This document shows positions 47,569-57,932 of a stretch of DNA of 64,000 nucleotides, piece by piece; position 1 is the first letter of the stretch; each line of letters begins with the position of its first letter. Position numbers and translations under genes: made by a program. The notes beneath the pieces were generated by a model that made no database searches, was not told where the DNA came from, and was given only the letters and a program-made list of their open reading frames with translations. The DNA is from Pontibacillus chungwhensis (GTDB lineage Bacteria > Bacillota > Bacilli > Bacillales > BH030062): NCBI RefSeq assembly GCF_030166655.1, contig NZ_CP126446.1, positions 3,286,001 through 3,350,000 of the forward strand, in the 5' to 3' direction.

Positions 47569-47808
47569 TTATACTTTCTCCACAATATAAGCTTTTTTAT
47601 TCCGATAATATTTCTCGCCATTATCAGAAGAGTGCTCAAAGAAACCTGCAAATTCGCCTGTTACTTTATACTCCCGATCAGGCTCTGTAAAGAGTTGGTT
47701 CTCATTACTAGATAGAAGCACAGCATCTGTTGTAGAAACAAAACTGTCTAGTTCTTGTGCAGAATAATTCTCCCCTTGTACAAGTTCACTTAATCGTTTC
47801 TCAGACAT
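47569..47808 (-). CDS. Small acidic protein, unknown (79 aa)
   Basis: MSEKRLSELVQGENYSAQEL, then LFTEPDREYKVTGEFAGFFE and YYRNKKAYIVEKV. Soluble, mixed beta pattern in the second half. AGGAGG precedes the start and a strong terminator follows, so it is very probably expressed. No family recognised. Confidence 0.75.
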   Translation of the reverse strand: MSEKRLSELVQGENYSAQELDSFVSTTDAVLLSSNENQLFTEPDREYKVTGEFAGFFEHSSDNGEKYYRNKKAYIVEKV

Positions 47809-47953
47809 GGTTAGCCTCCTAATATTAATTCTTAGTACTCACTTTCCCTGTTTCCTGGGAAGAATAAACATAAGGAACACATGCCTCTATTTTCCCTTTA
47901 CTTAATCTAGCGTATAATAGATGTAGCAAGTTGAGTAAAGGGAGAGGTAGACT

Positions 47954-48499
47954 GTGGCCATAAGATATGCCCTTCTCGGATTGTTGACGAAAGAACCTCA
48001 TTCTGGCTATGACTTACATAGCACATTTAAGACACAGCACATCTATTTTTGGAATTCTACTCATTCACAAGTGTATCAAGAGTTGAACAAAATGCGAGAT
48101 GAAGAGCTTGTCACATTTGAAACAATCGTCCAAGAAGGAAGCCCAAATAAGAAGTTATATACAATCACCCCAAAAGGGGAAAAACGTTTGATTGAATGGA
48201 TGATGGAAGAAGCCATCAAACCTGCCAAGATAAAAGACGAGTTTCTGCTTCGCGTTTCAGCATTTCAAGCAATCACTATTGATGAAGCTATCGCTTTGCT
48301 TGAAAGAATTTTAGCAAGGGAAAAAGCTATATTAGATGGCACCTCGAAATGGCAACAGGAACATTACGGAGAAGACGGTCCTCCGAATTACCTTCATATT
48401 GGTAGCTATCTGACTTCTGAATTTGGGAAACGATACGCTAAAATGTATGTAGAATGGTGCCAGTGGGCATTAGAAACACTAGAATCATATCGCACTTAA
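47954..48499 (+). CDS. PadR-family transcription regulator
   Basis: 181 residues from GTG at 47954 (GGGAGAGG before). PadR winged helix: IRYALLGLLTKEPHSGYDLH, VYQELNKMRDEELVTFETIV, KLYTITPKGEKRLIEW. The C-terminal ~90 residues form the dimerising helical domain of the PadR-s/AphA type (ISDALNLLERILAREKAI-like pattern). Ligand unknown, and the gene has no obvious divergent partner. Confidence 0.92.
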   Translation: MAIRYALLGLLTKEPHSGYDLHSTFKTQHIYFWNSTHSQVYQELNKMRDEELVTFETIVQEGSPNKKLYTITPKGEKRLIEWMMEEAIKPAKIKDEFLLRVSAFQAITIDEAIALLERILAREKAILDGTSKWQQEHYGEDGPPNYLHIGSYLTSEFGKRYAKMYVEWCQWALETLESYRT

Positions 48500-48584
48500 A
48501 TAGATCAGAACCTCGGTAATCGAACAACCACCTATTCCCGGTACTTGGAAATCCTAATAATAAAGGTTTCCTTTATTTCACTTG

Positions 48585-48620
48585 AAAAAGGAATCCGTCA
48601 AAAAAGACGAATTCCTTTCA
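48585..48620 (-). terminator. Terminator of katE
   Basis: A ~13-bp stem AAAGGAATCCGTC / GACGAATTCCTTT with one mismatch, 6-base loop, T-rich tail on the minus strand. Confidence 0.82.
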
Positions 48621-48630
48621 AGCTTTTTCC

Positions 48631-50673
48631 TTATAGGATTTGTCGATCCCAATGGCGGTGAGCAGCAATAGCCTTGCTGAACTCTTTCGCAAACTGGGTT
48701 GAGTCTTCCCCTGTAATGACACCGGCATGCCCTGCTAACCCTTCTTCTTTCAACCATTCAGTTCCTTTCTGACTAGCTCCAATTGGTTTAAAATGAGAGA
48801 AGGCCTCATGCATAAACGCATTAGCATCGCTACGGAACTTTTTGCTTACGCTTTCGCCACCTACAACGAAGATGCCATCAAATAATACAGAGTCAGCGGT
48901 TAAGAAGGTATGCTGTACTTCAAACGATTTACCATCTTTCCCTTTCTGCTCTCCAAACGTTTCCCCGATGATCGCAGATTGAATGCCATCAGATTTAAGA
49001 CTTTCAAGAATTTGTTCAAGTTCTCCCCCATCAAAATCTTCCCCTACTAAGACAGCAATTTTGCGCGTATCAGGTTTATAATTACTTTGCATTTGACTTA
49101 ATGCCGGCGAAGATTTCGTAACATTTGAACCACCTTCTTCAGGTGATTTCACCCCAATATTATTAGCTACCTCTTGTGCTAAAGACAGATTTATATTGGC
49201 TAACATATCAACAACTTGCTGCCTAACAGATTCATCTCCCACTTTACCCAGCTCAAAGCTAAAGGCTTGTGTGATATGACCTTTTTCAGGCTCACTCATA
49301 CTATTCCAAAACATTGTGGCTTGGGAGAAGTGGTCTTTAAAACTTTCACTTCTTGAACGAACTTTACGACCTTCTACTTTTTCTTCATAATGCTTGTACC
49401 CCCCAGCTTCTGGCGCTGCAGGAGTCGGAGTATTTTGAGCAAGTGAATTCTTGTGATAGGCTACTTGGCCCCGGTTAATCGTTTGACGGTGCATCCCGTC
49501 TCGCTGATTGTTATGAAATGGACAAACCGGCTTGTTGATCGGTAACTCGTGGAAGTTCGGCCCACCTAAACGAGTTAACTGAGTATCCGTGTAAGAGAAT
49601 AGTCGCCCTTGAAGCAATGGATCGTTAGAGAAATCAATGCCAGGCACTACATGCCCAGGATGAAACGCGACTTGTTCGGTCTCCGCAAAAACATTATCAA
49701 CGTTACGATTTAACGTCATCTTCCCAATAATCTTTACAGGAACTTCTTCCTCAGGCCACACTTTTGTAGGATCGAGTACATCAAAATCAAACTTAAATTC
49801 ATCTTCTTCCTCGATGACCTGAACACCTAATTCCCACTCAGGATAATCACCGTTTTCGATCGCCATGTATAAATCACCACGATGAAAGTCTGCATCCTTA
49901 CCAGAAATCTTCTGGGCTTCGTCCCATACTAATGAGTGCACACCAAGCTTTGGCTTCCAATGGAACTTAATGAAACGGGCTTTTCCTTCCTCGTTCACAA
50001 ACCGGAACGTGTGAACTCCGAACCCTTCCATCATGCGAAAACTACGAGGAATCGAACGATCAGACATCGCCCACATAGCCATATGAGCCGATTCTTGATT
50101 GTTCGCAATAAAATCCCAGAACGTATCATGGGCAGAAGCAGCTTGTGGCATCCCATTATGGGGTTCAGGCTTAAGAGCATGAACTAAATCAGGAAATTTA
50201 ATGGCGTCCTGAATAAAGAAGACAGGAATATTGTTACCAACCAGATCAAAGTTCCCTTCCTGGGTATAAAACTTTGTCGAAAAGCCTCTTACGTCTCGAA
50301 CCGTTTCAGATGACCCTTTGGAACCTGCAACTGTCGAGAAGCGTACAAAGACTGGAGTTTTCACAGAAGGATCTTGCAGGAAGTGAGCACTTGTGAGTTC
50401 TTTCATCGATTCGTATACTTCAAATTCTCCGTGTGCAGCATATCCTCGTGCGTGTACAGCTCGCTCAGGAATACGCTCATGATCAAAGTGAGTCATTTTC
50501 TCTCTAAAATGAAAGTCTTCCATTAATGTCGGACCACGTGCTCCCGCTTTTAAAGAAAATTCATCTTCAGAAACCTTTGTCCCCTGGTTCGTTGTCATAT
50601 CCTTTCCATGATCATCCACCTTATGCTGCTCTAACTGTTCATTCTTCTCATTCTCATGATTCTTGTTTGTCAT
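48631..50673 (-). CDS. katE: KatE, large-subunit (HPII-type) catalase
   Basis: 680 residues, the clade 2 size. Catalase core: catalytic His in [17 protein letters not shown], Asn in VGNNIPVFF, haem Tyr in [16 protein letters not shown]. The last ~150 residues form the DJ-1/PfpI-like domain ([31 protein letters not shown]) of HPII. In Bacillus the KatE type is a general stress/sporulation catalase; no sigma B promoter could be assigned here. Confidence 0.95.
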   Translation of the reverse strand: MTNKNHENEKNEQLEQHKVDDHGKDMTTNQGTKVSEDEFSLKAGARGPTLMEDFHFREKMTHFDHERIPERAVHARGYAAHGEFEVYESMKELTSAHFLQDPSVKTPVFVRFSTVAGSKGSSETVRDVRGFSTKFYTQEGNFDLVGNNIPVFFIQDAIKFPDLVHALKPEPHNGMPQAASAHDTFWDFIANNQESAHMAMWAMSDRSIPRSFRMMEGFGVHTFRFVNEEGKARFIKFHWKPKLGVHSLVWDEAQKISGKDADFHRGDLYMAIENGDYPEWELGVQVIEEEDEFKFDFDVLDPTKVWPEEEVPVKIIGKMTLNRNVDNVFAETEQVAFHPGHVVPGIDFSNDPLLQGRLFSYTDTQLTRLGGPNFHELPINKPVCPFHNNQRDGMHRQTINRGQVAYHKNSLAQNTPTPAAPEAGGYKHYEEKVEGRKVRSRSESFKDHFSQATMFWNSMSEPEKGHITQAFSFELGKVGDESVRQQVVDMLANINLSLAQEVANNIGVKSPEEGGSNVTKSSPALSQMQSNYKPDTRKIAVLVGEDFDGGELEQILESLKSDGIQSAIIGETFGEQKGKDGKSFEVQHTFLTADSVLFDGIFVVGGESVSKKFRSDANAFMHEAFSHFKPIGASQKGTEWLKEEGLAGHAGVITGEDSTQFAKEFSKAIAAHRHWDRQIL

Positions 50674-50890
50674 GCTTCCCCTTCTTTCTATCCTAATATG
50701 TAACGCTATATGGATACTTTTCCCATGTTATTGATATGGAGAAACATGTATATAATATAAGTCATTTTAGGACTCTTACCCCTTTATGGATGACGAACGT
50801 TCAGGCATACTATTAGGGAATCTTGTAAAATAATAGAATATTCTTCCTTGCATAGGGTATGGAATAAGTGACGAAGAGAGGAGTGGTTTT

Positions 50891-52303
50891 TTGAAAATTT
50901 TACGTTCCCTGGCATGCTTATGTTTCCTTCTTACAGCCTGCCAATCTGATTCCTCTTCCACCCCAGAAGAACAGGAACAGGAACAGACAACCAATACACA
51001 AGCAGAATCATCTTCTAATGAAGCTCAGACAGCAGAAGCCATTTCTTTTGAGAAGGATGGAGAAGCCTTCATTCATAATGAAGCAGGTGAAATGTATAAA
51101 TCGTATGTGCCAGAATCAGAATCAGCTGACCAAGATGATTCTGAACAGGCCACGGAACTAGCAATATCGGATTACATAGAGGAAGTTCAAACGAAGGACA
51201 CAGAAGAATGGACGGCCGAACAATGGGCTACCTCCCTTCTAAACGGTCTAAGAGCCAATTACGATCAAGCTTTTTCTCCCGTCCAGGATTTTAAAGTCAC
51301 CTATGAATCTTTAAAACTCCCAGACGGTCGCCTTCTTCAAGACGTAACCGAAGAGGAATTAAACAATCGCCCCGACAAGGTGAATGTTGCTATGCTGATT
51401 GATTCTAGCGGAAGTATGAAGAAAGAAATTAATAGCGAGAAGAAAATGACTGCAGCGAAAGAAGCCGTTCAATCTTTTGCTAGCGAACTTCCAGAAGATG
51501 TACAGGCTTCTCTCTACGTATTTGGACACAAAGGATCTGAAAAGGAACAAGATAAAGACGTGTCATGTAAAAGTATTGAATCCGTCTATCCCTTATCGAC
51601 CTACAACAACGATACATTCACAGATTCCATGGATTCTTTCTCCGCTAAAGGTTGGACTCCTTTAGCTGGTGCCATTCAGCAGGCTACTTCTGACTTAAAA
51701 GAAAATAGCACAGACGAAACCAAAAACTTCATCTATATTGTGAGTGATGGAAAAGAAACTTGTGGAGGAAATCCTGTGGAGGCTGCCAAAGGAGCTACGA
51801 ATCAAGGAATGGATGTTGAAGTCCATATCATCGGTTTCCAGGTAGACACAGAAGCGAATCAACAACTTAAAGAAGTCGCCGAAGCTGGTGGTGGGGCCTA
51901 CACATCAGTGGACAACCCTCAACAATTAGACGAGGAAGTGATGAAATCCTGGAAGGAAACCATCTCGAAAACAACATGGCGCTTTTGGTCAGCAGGAAAT
52001 CATAACAACTTAAACTGGGATTCTGTAGGAATGTCCACAGACCTTCGTAATTTATATGCCAATTTCCAAAGTGTAAAAGACCAAGAATTTTGGCGGATTA
52101 ATAATACTCTTGACCGATTATTAGAAAAAGAAATCATTACGTTTGAACAAAAAGGGGAGATCCAGGATCTTCTTAAGAAACGAAAAGAGGCCATTACGGA
52201 ATATACCTCAGCTATCTACGACGAGAAGGATAAAGAAATTTTCGATGAGGCAGATCGACTCAAAGAAATGATTGATAAGATTACAGAAGATCTGGATTTA
52301 TAG
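50891..52303 (+). CDS. VWA-domain lipoprotein
   Basis: 470 residues. Starts with TTG (GAGAGGAGTGG before). Signal peptide with lipobox LLTAC (C17), then a long Glu/Gln/Ser linker. The VWA domain (about 164-350) has an intact MIDAS: DSSGSM (171-176), the Thr loop GWTPLAGAI and YIVSDGKETCGG. A charged helical C-terminus (about 370-470) ends the protein. Extracellular, membrane-anchored, probably adhesive or protein-binding; a pair of Cys (DVSCKS, ETCGG) may form a disulfide. Specific role unknown. Confidence 0.88.
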   Translation: MKILRSLACLCFLLTACQSDSSSTPEEQEQEQTTNTQAESSSNEAQTAEAISFEKDGEAFIHNEAGEMYKSYVPESESADQDDSEQATELAISDYIEEVQTKDTEEWTAEQWATSLLNGLRANYDQAFSPVQDFKVTYESLKLPDGRLLQDVTEEELNNRPDKVNVAMLIDSSGSMKKEINSEKKMTAAKEAVQSFASELPEDVQASLYVFGHKGSEKEQDKDVSCKSIESVYPLSTYNNDTFTDSMDSFSAKGWTPLAGAIQQATSDLKENSTDETKNFIYIVSDGKETCGGNPVEAAKGATNQGMDVEVHIIGFQVDTEANQQLKEVAEAGGGAYTSVDNPQQLDEEVMKSWKETISKTTWRFWSAGNHNNLNWDSVGMSTDLRNLYANFQSVKDQEFWRINNTLDRLLEKEIITFEQKGEIQDLLKKRKEAITEYTSAIYDEKDKEIFDEADRLKEMIDKITEDLDL

Positions 52304-52309
52304 CAATGA

Positions 52310-52340
52310 AAAAAGCGGATGCTTATGGGCATCCGCTTTC
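52310..52340. terminator. Bidirectional terminator (VWA gene / PucR-type gene)
   Basis: An 11-bp perfect stem AAAGCGGATGC and complement with a 6-base loop. Confidence 0.88.
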
Positions 52341-53620
52341 TATTTCTTCAAATGAACCGATATGGCTTCCTGGTAACGCTTATAATAGCCTGGCACATTA
52401 TTGAGCAAAAGCAACTCTGTATATAAATAACTTTTCATATTAAAGTCCTGTAAATTAATATTGGTTAAGTCTAATATTTGTTTCAGCCTATAGTTCAATG
52501 TGTTGGGGTGAATAAACAGTTCAGCAGCGGTCTGCTTTGCTTTCCCATTATTGGCTAAGTACACTTCGAGGGTTTGTAAAAGGTTCGTTTGTCCTTCTGT
52601 ATCCTTTTTCATCAGTTCTAGCAGATCTTCACTGAAATAATCTTCCGAGCTATTCTTTTCGTAAAGTGTGGCCAGGTATCTGTAAACACCTAATTTTGCA
52701 AACTCTCTTGGCATCGTTTCTGGCCGAGGCTCAATAAAGTTAGCCGTTTCAATAACCTCAAGTGCTTCTAGAAAACTCTTTCGGATATCAATTAACTTCG
52801 TATACTCTTTCCCAAGCCCAATCATAAAGTAATAAAAAGACTCCCCGTCCAAGTTCTGCTTAACCTCGTCAATAAAAGTCCTTGCCGTATCGGTGGCACT
52901 AAAAGGAGCCCCTGCTCGCCCGTGAACAAACATGACAATTTGAAACTCCGTCTTTAGAAACTGAATGTCTTTTCGCAGTGGAGAGTGGATTACTAGTTCT
53001 TTTAACGTACCTAGCAAATCATTGTATTGGGGATCCGTTATGGAGAAGATTAAAACCACACAACGCTCCGGGAGACGAAGCTTCACTAGTTTCGCATCGT
53101 GTCTAAACTGAGTTTCACTCCCATATTCATGATGGATTAATTTCCATAACAGTTCATCCTTACGTCCCTCTTTAACATTGACTCTCGAATAAGCATCATA
53201 AATGAGTTTTCCGATATGGGACGTAATTTCTTCTAAAAAGATCAAATCTTCCTCTTTTAACAAAGACGTAGATTCCTGCACCCAAATATACCCCATAGTA
53301 TGACCAAGATGTTTCGCAGCAATTACAATTCTCTGATAGAACCCTAGCTCTTCAATAGGTTCAATGCGAATAGGCTCAGGTTTACTTTCTAACTTTTGAA
53401 CAATCCCCTCTTTCTTCAGCCGATCAATAATAAAGACAGGACACTTCTTAGATAGAATCGTTTTTTGTTGCGTTTGATCAAACTCTTCGAATGAGGAACT
53501 GTAGGCAATTAATTCAAAATTTTTATTTTCGACAATGACTGGTTTATCAAGCTTCGAACTAATAAACTCAGTCGCTTTGTGTATATCTTCTGTTTGAAGA
53601 ATGAGCTCCTTTTGATCCAT
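52340..53620 (-). CDS. PucR-family activator, probable proline-catabolism regulator (PutR/PrcR-like)
   Basis: 426 residues from the ATG at 53620 (AAGGGA before). Long N-terminal sensing region (LILQTEDIHKATEFISSKLD) and a C-terminal helix-turn-helix: NNGKAKQTAAELFIHPNTLN followed by YRLKQI, the PucR/CdaR mark. The neighbouring putC and putB, with a TTGTGG element at the putB promoter, suggest it is the proline-responsive activator known as PutR/PrcR in B. subtilis. The location is separated by one VOC gene. Confidence 0.8.
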   Translation of the reverse strand: MDQKELILQTEDIHKATEFISSKLDKPVIVENKNFELIAYSSSFEEFDQTQQKTILSKKCPVFIIDRLKKEGIVQKLESKPEPIRIEPIEELGFYQRIVIAAKHLGHTMGYIWVQESTSLLKEEDLIFLEEITSHIGKLIYDAYSRVNVKEGRKDELLWKLIHHEYGSETQFRHDAKLVKLRLPERCVVLIFSITDPQYNDLLGTLKELVIHSPLRKDIQFLKTEFQIVMFVHGRAGAPFSATDTARTFIDEVKQNLDGESFYYFMIGLGKEYTKLIDIRKSFLEALEVIETANFIEPRPETMPREFAKLGVYRYLATLYEKNSSEDYFSEDLLELMKKDTEGQTNLLQTLEVYLANNGKAKQTAAELFIHPNTLNYRLKQILDLTNINLQDFNMKSYLYTELLLLNNVPGYYKRYQEAISVHLKK

Positions 53621-53842
53621 AGTTAATCCCTTACCTTTCAACAGCAGAGTCGAACAAGAAAACCTAATGTTCATTATAGCGACTTTTCTCATAAAAGGGA
53701 AAGGCAATGTTGCAGAGTATTACTAGTCTTTTTAATATTCTGTTTATAATTTCTGATATTGTGATGAATAAAGAAGCTCTATAAACAGTAGACAAAGACA
53801 GTATGATACAATGGTTCCACTAATAAAACGAGGAGAATGAAC

Positions 53843-54259
53843 ATGGAGAAACATTTGGACCATATCGGCGTAGCCGTTCGAAATATAGAAGAAAGTATTC
53901 ATTTTTATGAAAATGTATTGGGCGCAACGATGATTGACCATTACCGTAGTGAAGCCACTGGAGTTGAAAGTGAAATCGCCATAATGGATGTAAATGGATT
54001 CCGCACCGAGCTCTTAATGCCAACGAATAATACAACTTCACCTATTGCACGGTTCATCAAACAAAAAGGAAAAGGCGTTCACCATGTGGCTTATCAAGTA
54101 GATGATCTGGATGAAGCCATAAAAGAACTAGAAGAAAAAGGCATCCGCATACTAGAAGGAAGCTTGCGTACGAATAAGCACGGAAGAAGATTAATATATG
54201 TAAACCCAGCAGATACAGAAGGAACGATCGTGGAATATTGCGACTATCCTAGCCAATAA
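53843..54259 (+). CDS. VOC-family protein, methylmalonyl-CoA epimerase/glyoxalase-like
   Basis: 138 residues from the ATG at 53843 (GAGGAG 7 bases before; the ATG at 53837 is too close). Two beta-alpha-beta-beta-beta units: LDHIGVAVRNIEESIHFYEN and KGVHHVAYQVDDLDEAIKEL with metal ligands H (LDHIGVAV), E (FRTELL), H (GVHHVAY) and E (EGTIVEY). Length and motif order fit methylmalonyl-CoA epimerase. It lies divergent from the PucR gene and is of uncertain link to proline use. Confidence 0.8.
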   Translation: MEKHLDHIGVAVRNIEESIHFYENVLGATMIDHYRSEATGVESEIAIMDVNGFRTELLMPTNNTTSPIARFIKQKGKGVHHVAYQVDDLDEAIKELEEKGIRILEGSLRTNKHGRRLIYVNPADTEGTIVEYCDYPSQ

Positions 54260-54273
54260 ACATCACTAATGAA

Positions 54274-54307
54274 AAAAAAGCTTCTCACCAAAGTGAGAAG
54301 CTTTTTT
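54274..54307. terminator. Bidirectional terminator (VOC gene / putC)
   Basis: A 15-bp perfect stem AAAAAAGCTTCTCAC and complement, 4-base loop, T runs on both strands. Confidence 0.92.
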
Positions 54308-54310
54308 CTA

Positions 54311-55858
54311 TTAATACATTTCGGAAATTGTTTTAGCTTGCATGTGAAGAGCGATATAATCAGGTCCTCCTGCTTTAGAGTCAGTACCTGACATCTTGAA
54401 ACCACCGAATGGCTGATACCCAACAATAGCTCCAGTACAATTACGATTAAAGTAAAGGTTACCAACATGGAAGTCGCGAGCAGCAATTTCTAAATGCTGG
54501 CGATTATCAGAAATAACCGCTCCTGTTAAACCGTATTCTGTATTGTTTGCAATCTCGATCGCGTCATCGAAATCTTTAGCTTTGGTAAAGCAAACAACAG
54601 GACCGAAGATCTCTTCTTGTTGCATACGTGACTCTGGAGCAAGGTCAGCGAATACCGTCGGCTCAATAAAGTAACCTTTGGAATCGTCGCCTTTACCACC
54701 TGTCATGAGACGTCCTTCTTCTTTACCAACTTCCATATAAGACATGATCTTCTCATATGCTGATTGGTCTACAACTGGTCCCATATACACATTTGACTCT
54801 GCTGCGTTACCTACAGAAAGTTCTTTCGTACGAGCTACAACACGTTCTAGTACTTCATCGTATACATCTTGGTGTACGACAGCACGGGAACCAGAAGAAC
54901 ATTTCTGACCTGAGAATCCGAACGCTGAAACAACGATTGCCTCAACAGCCGTTTCGATGTTTGCTTCTTTGTCAACCACAACGGTGTCCTTACCACCCAT
55001 TTCAGCAATAACTTGCTTAAGGTGGTTTTGGCCATTCTGTCGGACAGAAGCTTTTTCCATAATACGAAGGCCTACATCTCTAGAACCTGTAAAGGAAATT
55101 AAAGCCGTCTTTGGATGCTCAATCAGATAGTCCCCAACTTCGCCGCCGCTGCCTGGTACGAAGTTTAGAACACCTTTAGGAAGTCCGGCTTCTTCTAAAA
55201 TTTCAACAAATTTCGCCGCGATTACCGGGCTATTACTTGCTGGTTTCATAACCACTGTGTTACCTGCTACAAGAGGTGCCACTGTTGTTCCTGCCATAAT
55301 AGCAAGTGCAAGATTCCATGGTGGAATAACGACCGTTACCCCAATTGGTTGGTAAACATAACGGTTGCGCTCACCAGGACGGCTTTCTACATGCTTTCCT
55401 TTATCAATTTCAAGCATTTGACGCGCATAATATTCTAAGAAGTCAATAGCTTCAGCTGTATCTGCATCCGCCTCTTTCCAAGGCTTACCTACTTCATAAA
55501 CGAGATAAGCGGAAAGTTCATGTTTACGTCGACGCATAATAGCTGAGGCGCGAAGTAAAAGTCCTGCACGAGCTTCAGCAGACCATTTTCTCCAAGACTC
55601 AAACGAGTTAGAAGCTGCTTGCATGGCTTTTTCTGCAAGTTCTTGTGTAGCCTTTGATACACGTCCAACAACTTGTTCAGTGTTCGCTGGATTTGTGGAA
55701 ACGATTCTATCATCCGTTAAGATGCGTTCTCCGTCCACTAGCAAATGGTGATCCTGACCTAGTTGGCTTTTCACCTGCTGTAGCGCATCCTCAAAAGCTT
55801 TCTTATTTTCTTTAACTGTGAAATCTGTGAATGGTTCGTGTTTGTACGGTTGTACCAT
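54311..55858 (-). CDS. putC: PutC/PruA, L-glutamate-gamma-semialdehyde (P5C) dehydrogenase
   Basis: 515 residues from the ATG at 55858 (GGGG 9 bases before), the B. subtilis PutC length. Aldehyde dehydrogenase fold: NAD site [11 protein letters not shown], Glu in [11 protein letters not shown], catalytic Cys in [13 protein letters not shown], and [16 protein letters not shown]. It oxidises glutamate semialdehyde to glutamate, the second step of proline breakdown. 43 bases after putB, so co-transcribed. Confidence 0.95.
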   Translation of the reverse strand: MVQPYKHEPFTDFTVKENKKAFEDALQQVKSQLGQDHHLLVDGERILTDDRIVSTNPANTEQVVGRVSKATQELAEKAMQAASNSFESWRKWSAEARAGLLLRASAIMRRRKHELSAYLVYEVGKPWKEADADTAEAIDFLEYYARQMLEIDKGKHVESRPGERNRYVYQPIGVTVVIPPWNLALAIMAGTTVAPLVAGNTVVMKPASNSPVIAAKFVEILEEAGLPKGVLNFVPGSGGEVGDYLIEHPKTALISFTGSRDVGLRIMEKASVRQNGQNHLKQVIAEMGGKDTVVVDKEANIETAVEAIVVSAFGFSGQKCSSGSRAVVHQDVYDEVLERVVARTKELSVGNAAESNVYMGPVVDQSAYEKIMSYMEVGKEEGRLMTGGKGDDSKGYFIEPTVFADLAPESRMQQEEIFGPVVCFTKAKDFDDAIEIANNTEYGLTGAVISDNRQHLEIAARDFHVGNLYFNRNCTGAIVGYQPFGGFKMSGTDSKAGGPDYIALHMQAKTISEMY

Positions 55859-55901
55859 CAATCATTTCCCCTTTCTCTTCGTTATTCAAGCAGTAGCTAA
55901 T

Positions 55902-56819
55902 TTATTTACTAAAGAGCCCTTTCACCGCAAAAGCGATGTTCGCTGGGCGCTCTGCTAACCTTCTCATAAAGTATCCATACCAGTCTTCTCCATATGGGAG
56001 ATAGACCCGAACTTTGTAACCTTCCTTCAAAAGATCAAGTTGCATTTGATTTCTCATGCCATAAAGCATTTGGAACTCAAATTGATCTTTAGGAATGTTG
56101 TTCTTCTCTACAAATTCTTTTGTAAACTCAATCATTGCCTCATCATGTGAAGCGATAGCGGTATAATTCCCATTTAATAAATGCTTAGCAATCAACTTCT
56201 TCAGATTGTCATCCACCATTGATTTTTCTGTAAAAGCAACTTTTCCTGATTCTTTATAAGCCCCTTTTACCAGGCGGAGATAAGCATTGTAATCACTTAA
56301 TTCCTCAACATCTTGGTTTGAACGGAACAGATACGATTGAATGACTGTACCCAAGTTGTCATACTCTGTCTTGAAGTGTTTATACAATTCCAACGTCTTC
56401 TCTGTTCGTGAGGAATCCTCCATATCGATTGTTACAACCACATCATATTGTTTAGCTGCTTCTAATATGCGCGTCATATTTTCATAGACGAGATCGTGAC
56501 TGATATCAAGTCCAAGAGAGGTCAATTTTAAACTGAGCTGCGTATTCAACTGATGATTATGAATAGCCTGGATTGTACTTATACATTCCTCTGTACGCTC
56601 TCTGGCTTCCGCCTTAGAGTTAACGTACTCTCCGAGGTGATCCACCGTTACGTGCAGCCCCTGACTATTCAACTGTTGGATTAATGGAATGGCCTGGTCA
56701 AACGACTCTCCCCCCACAATCTTATCCGCACCCAAACGCGGCCCCCATTTCTTGGCCATCTTATCAAGCACTGAACTATTGGATAATAATAAGAAGAAAT
56801 TCTTACTTAACGCTTCCAC
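55902..56819 (-). CDS. putB: PutB, proline dehydrogenase
   Basis: 305 residues from GTG at 56819; this start aligns with the fadM paralogue and has AAGGGG 10 bases before. Earlier GTG codons (to 56828) are possible. PRODH barrel: VTVDHLGEYV, SLKLTSLGLD, VTIDMEDSSR, LRLVKGAYKES, YLPYGEDWYGYFMRRLAERP. FAD-dependent oxidation of proline to P5C. Nearest partner is putC, so this is the catabolic copy; fadM at 27731 is its paralogue. Confidence 0.95.
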   Translation of the reverse strand: MEALSKNFFLLLSNSSVLDKMAKKWGPRLGADKIVGGESFDQAIPLIQQLNSQGLHVTVDHLGEYVNSKAEARERTEECISTIQAIHNHQLNTQLSLKLTSLGLDISHDLVYENMTRILEAAKQYDVVVTIDMEDSSRTEKTLELYKHFKTEYDNLGTVIQSYLFRSNQDVEELSDYNAYLRLVKGAYKESGKVAFTEKSMVDDNLKKLIAKHLLNGNYTAIASHDEAMIEFTKEFVEKNNIPKDQFEFQMLYGMRNQMQLDLLKEGYKVRVYLPYGEDWYGYFMRRLAERPANIAFAVKGLFSK

Positions 56820-56907
56820 GACCACCACACCCCTTCACCGTTGATGTAACGTTTTCTTTTGATTAAAGGAATACATTTATTGTGCTAAATGTTTTTCTAT
56901 TAAGAAA

Positions 56908-56937
56908 ATTATAACTTCTATACGACCTATACCACAA
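56908..56937 (-). promoter_or_regulatory. Candidate putB promoter with TTGTGG element
   Basis: On the minus strand: TTGTGG, 18-base spacer, TATAAT. The -35 overlaps CCAC-3-GTGG (56932-56942), and another TTGTGG lies at 56970-56975 on the plus strand. The weak -35 with TTGTGG/CCACAA elements fits an activator-dependent promoter; B. subtilis PrcR is reported to use such elements (from memory). Confidence 0.5.
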
Positions 56938-57337
56938 CGTGGCCGAGTAACAAACTTCACTCGCAAATTTTGTGGTTTATACACAACTACCACTGAAAGC
57001 GCTTCACCACGCATTATGTGTACCCTGAATCCACTTGTATAAACCTGTATTTACAAATCTTTTCCATCCTTCCGTTTATATAGATTCATCCAGTAAAGCA
57101 CAATGACTTAAAGTACCCATGCCAATGTAAAATAGTATGAATTTAACTATCTCAAACTAAAGGTATTATGTTATAATCAATTTGTAACTGAAACAGCCGG
57201 GTGTGCCATCAGTGCATACCTTGGTGAAAAAACGGGTATAGGACAAGCATATACATGAAATATAGCCTATGCCTTTCTTCTACAATTACATTAATAGTTG
57301 AGGAACAAATTCCCTTCTTTTTGGGAAGAATATCATT

Positions 57338-57366
57338 TTGAACAGTTCCATACCAAGTGGTATACT
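57338..57366 (+). promoter_or_regulatory. Strong sigma A promoter of spx with overlapping palindrome
   Basis: TTGAAC, 17-base spacer, TATACT with TGG just before (extended -10). ATACCA-AG-TGGTAT (57350-57363), a perfect 6-bp palindrome, covers the spacer and -10. A second extended -10 (TGTTATAAT) lies near 57169-57177, so two start sites are possible. Between 56820 and 57337 no gene is seen. Confidence 0.65.
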
Positions 57367-57459
57367 AGGGAATGTAAGTCAGCTTACATTTTTTAAATCC
57401 ATATAATGTATTGTTAGAAAGTAAGGTAACATTCAAATGACCAATAGGAGGTTCATTGC

Positions 57460-57855
57460 ATGATTACACTTTATTTATCTCCAAGTTGCACATCTTGCCG
57501 TAAAGCGAAAGCTTGGTTTGAAGAGCATAACTTAGAGTACACAGAACGCAACATCTTTTCTGAGCCTTTATCTGCAGACGAAGTGAAAGAAATTGTTCGT
57601 ATGACAGAGGATGGAACAAAAGAGATTATCTCTGAACGTTCTAAGGTCTTTAAAGAATTAGATGTCGATTTAGATGATCTTTCTATGCGTGAACTTTATG
57701 AACTGATCGAGCAAAATCCAAGCATCTTAAAGCGCCCGATTATGCTTGATGAGAAGCGTATGCAAGTTGGCTTCAACGAAGATGAAATTCGCAGCTTCCT
57801 TCCACGCAAAGTTCGCACATATCAGCTTGAAGAAGCACTACAAAGCGCTAACTAA
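57460..57855 (+). CDS. spx: Spx, RNA polymerase-binding stress regulator
   Basis: 131 residues, full length. Redox switch C10-x2-C13 (SPSCTSC), G52, and R92 in LKRPIM that binds the polymerase alpha C-terminal domain. Spx activates thiol-stress genes after disulfide formation and is kept low by ClpXP. AGGAGG lies 9 bases before the ATG. The 3' neighbour pepF is near spx in B. subtilis too. Confidence 0.97.
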   Translation: MITLYLSPSCTSCRKAKAWFEEHNLEYTERNIFSEPLSADEVKEIVRMTEDGTKEIISERSKVFKELDVDLDDLSMRELYELIEQNPSILKRPIMLDEKRMQVGFNEDEIRSFLPRKVRTYQLEEALQSAN

Positions 57856-57892
57856 TTCTAAGAATACAAAAGCCTTTGTATGGGATAACACG

Positions 57893-57927
57893 AAAAAGCC
57901 CTCTATTTCTTAATAGAGGGCTTTTCT
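57893..57927. terminator. Bidirectional terminator (spx / ABC operon)
   Basis: A 14-bp perfect stem AAAAGCCCTCTATT and complement, 3-base loop. Confidence 0.9.
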
Positions 57928-57932
57928 TATGC

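Noticed and set aside
56994-57006. cre (CcpA) site TGAAAGCGCTTCA upstream of putB
   Set aside because: One base shorter than the 14-base consensus and about 60 bases upstream of the putative -35; kept only as a possibility.
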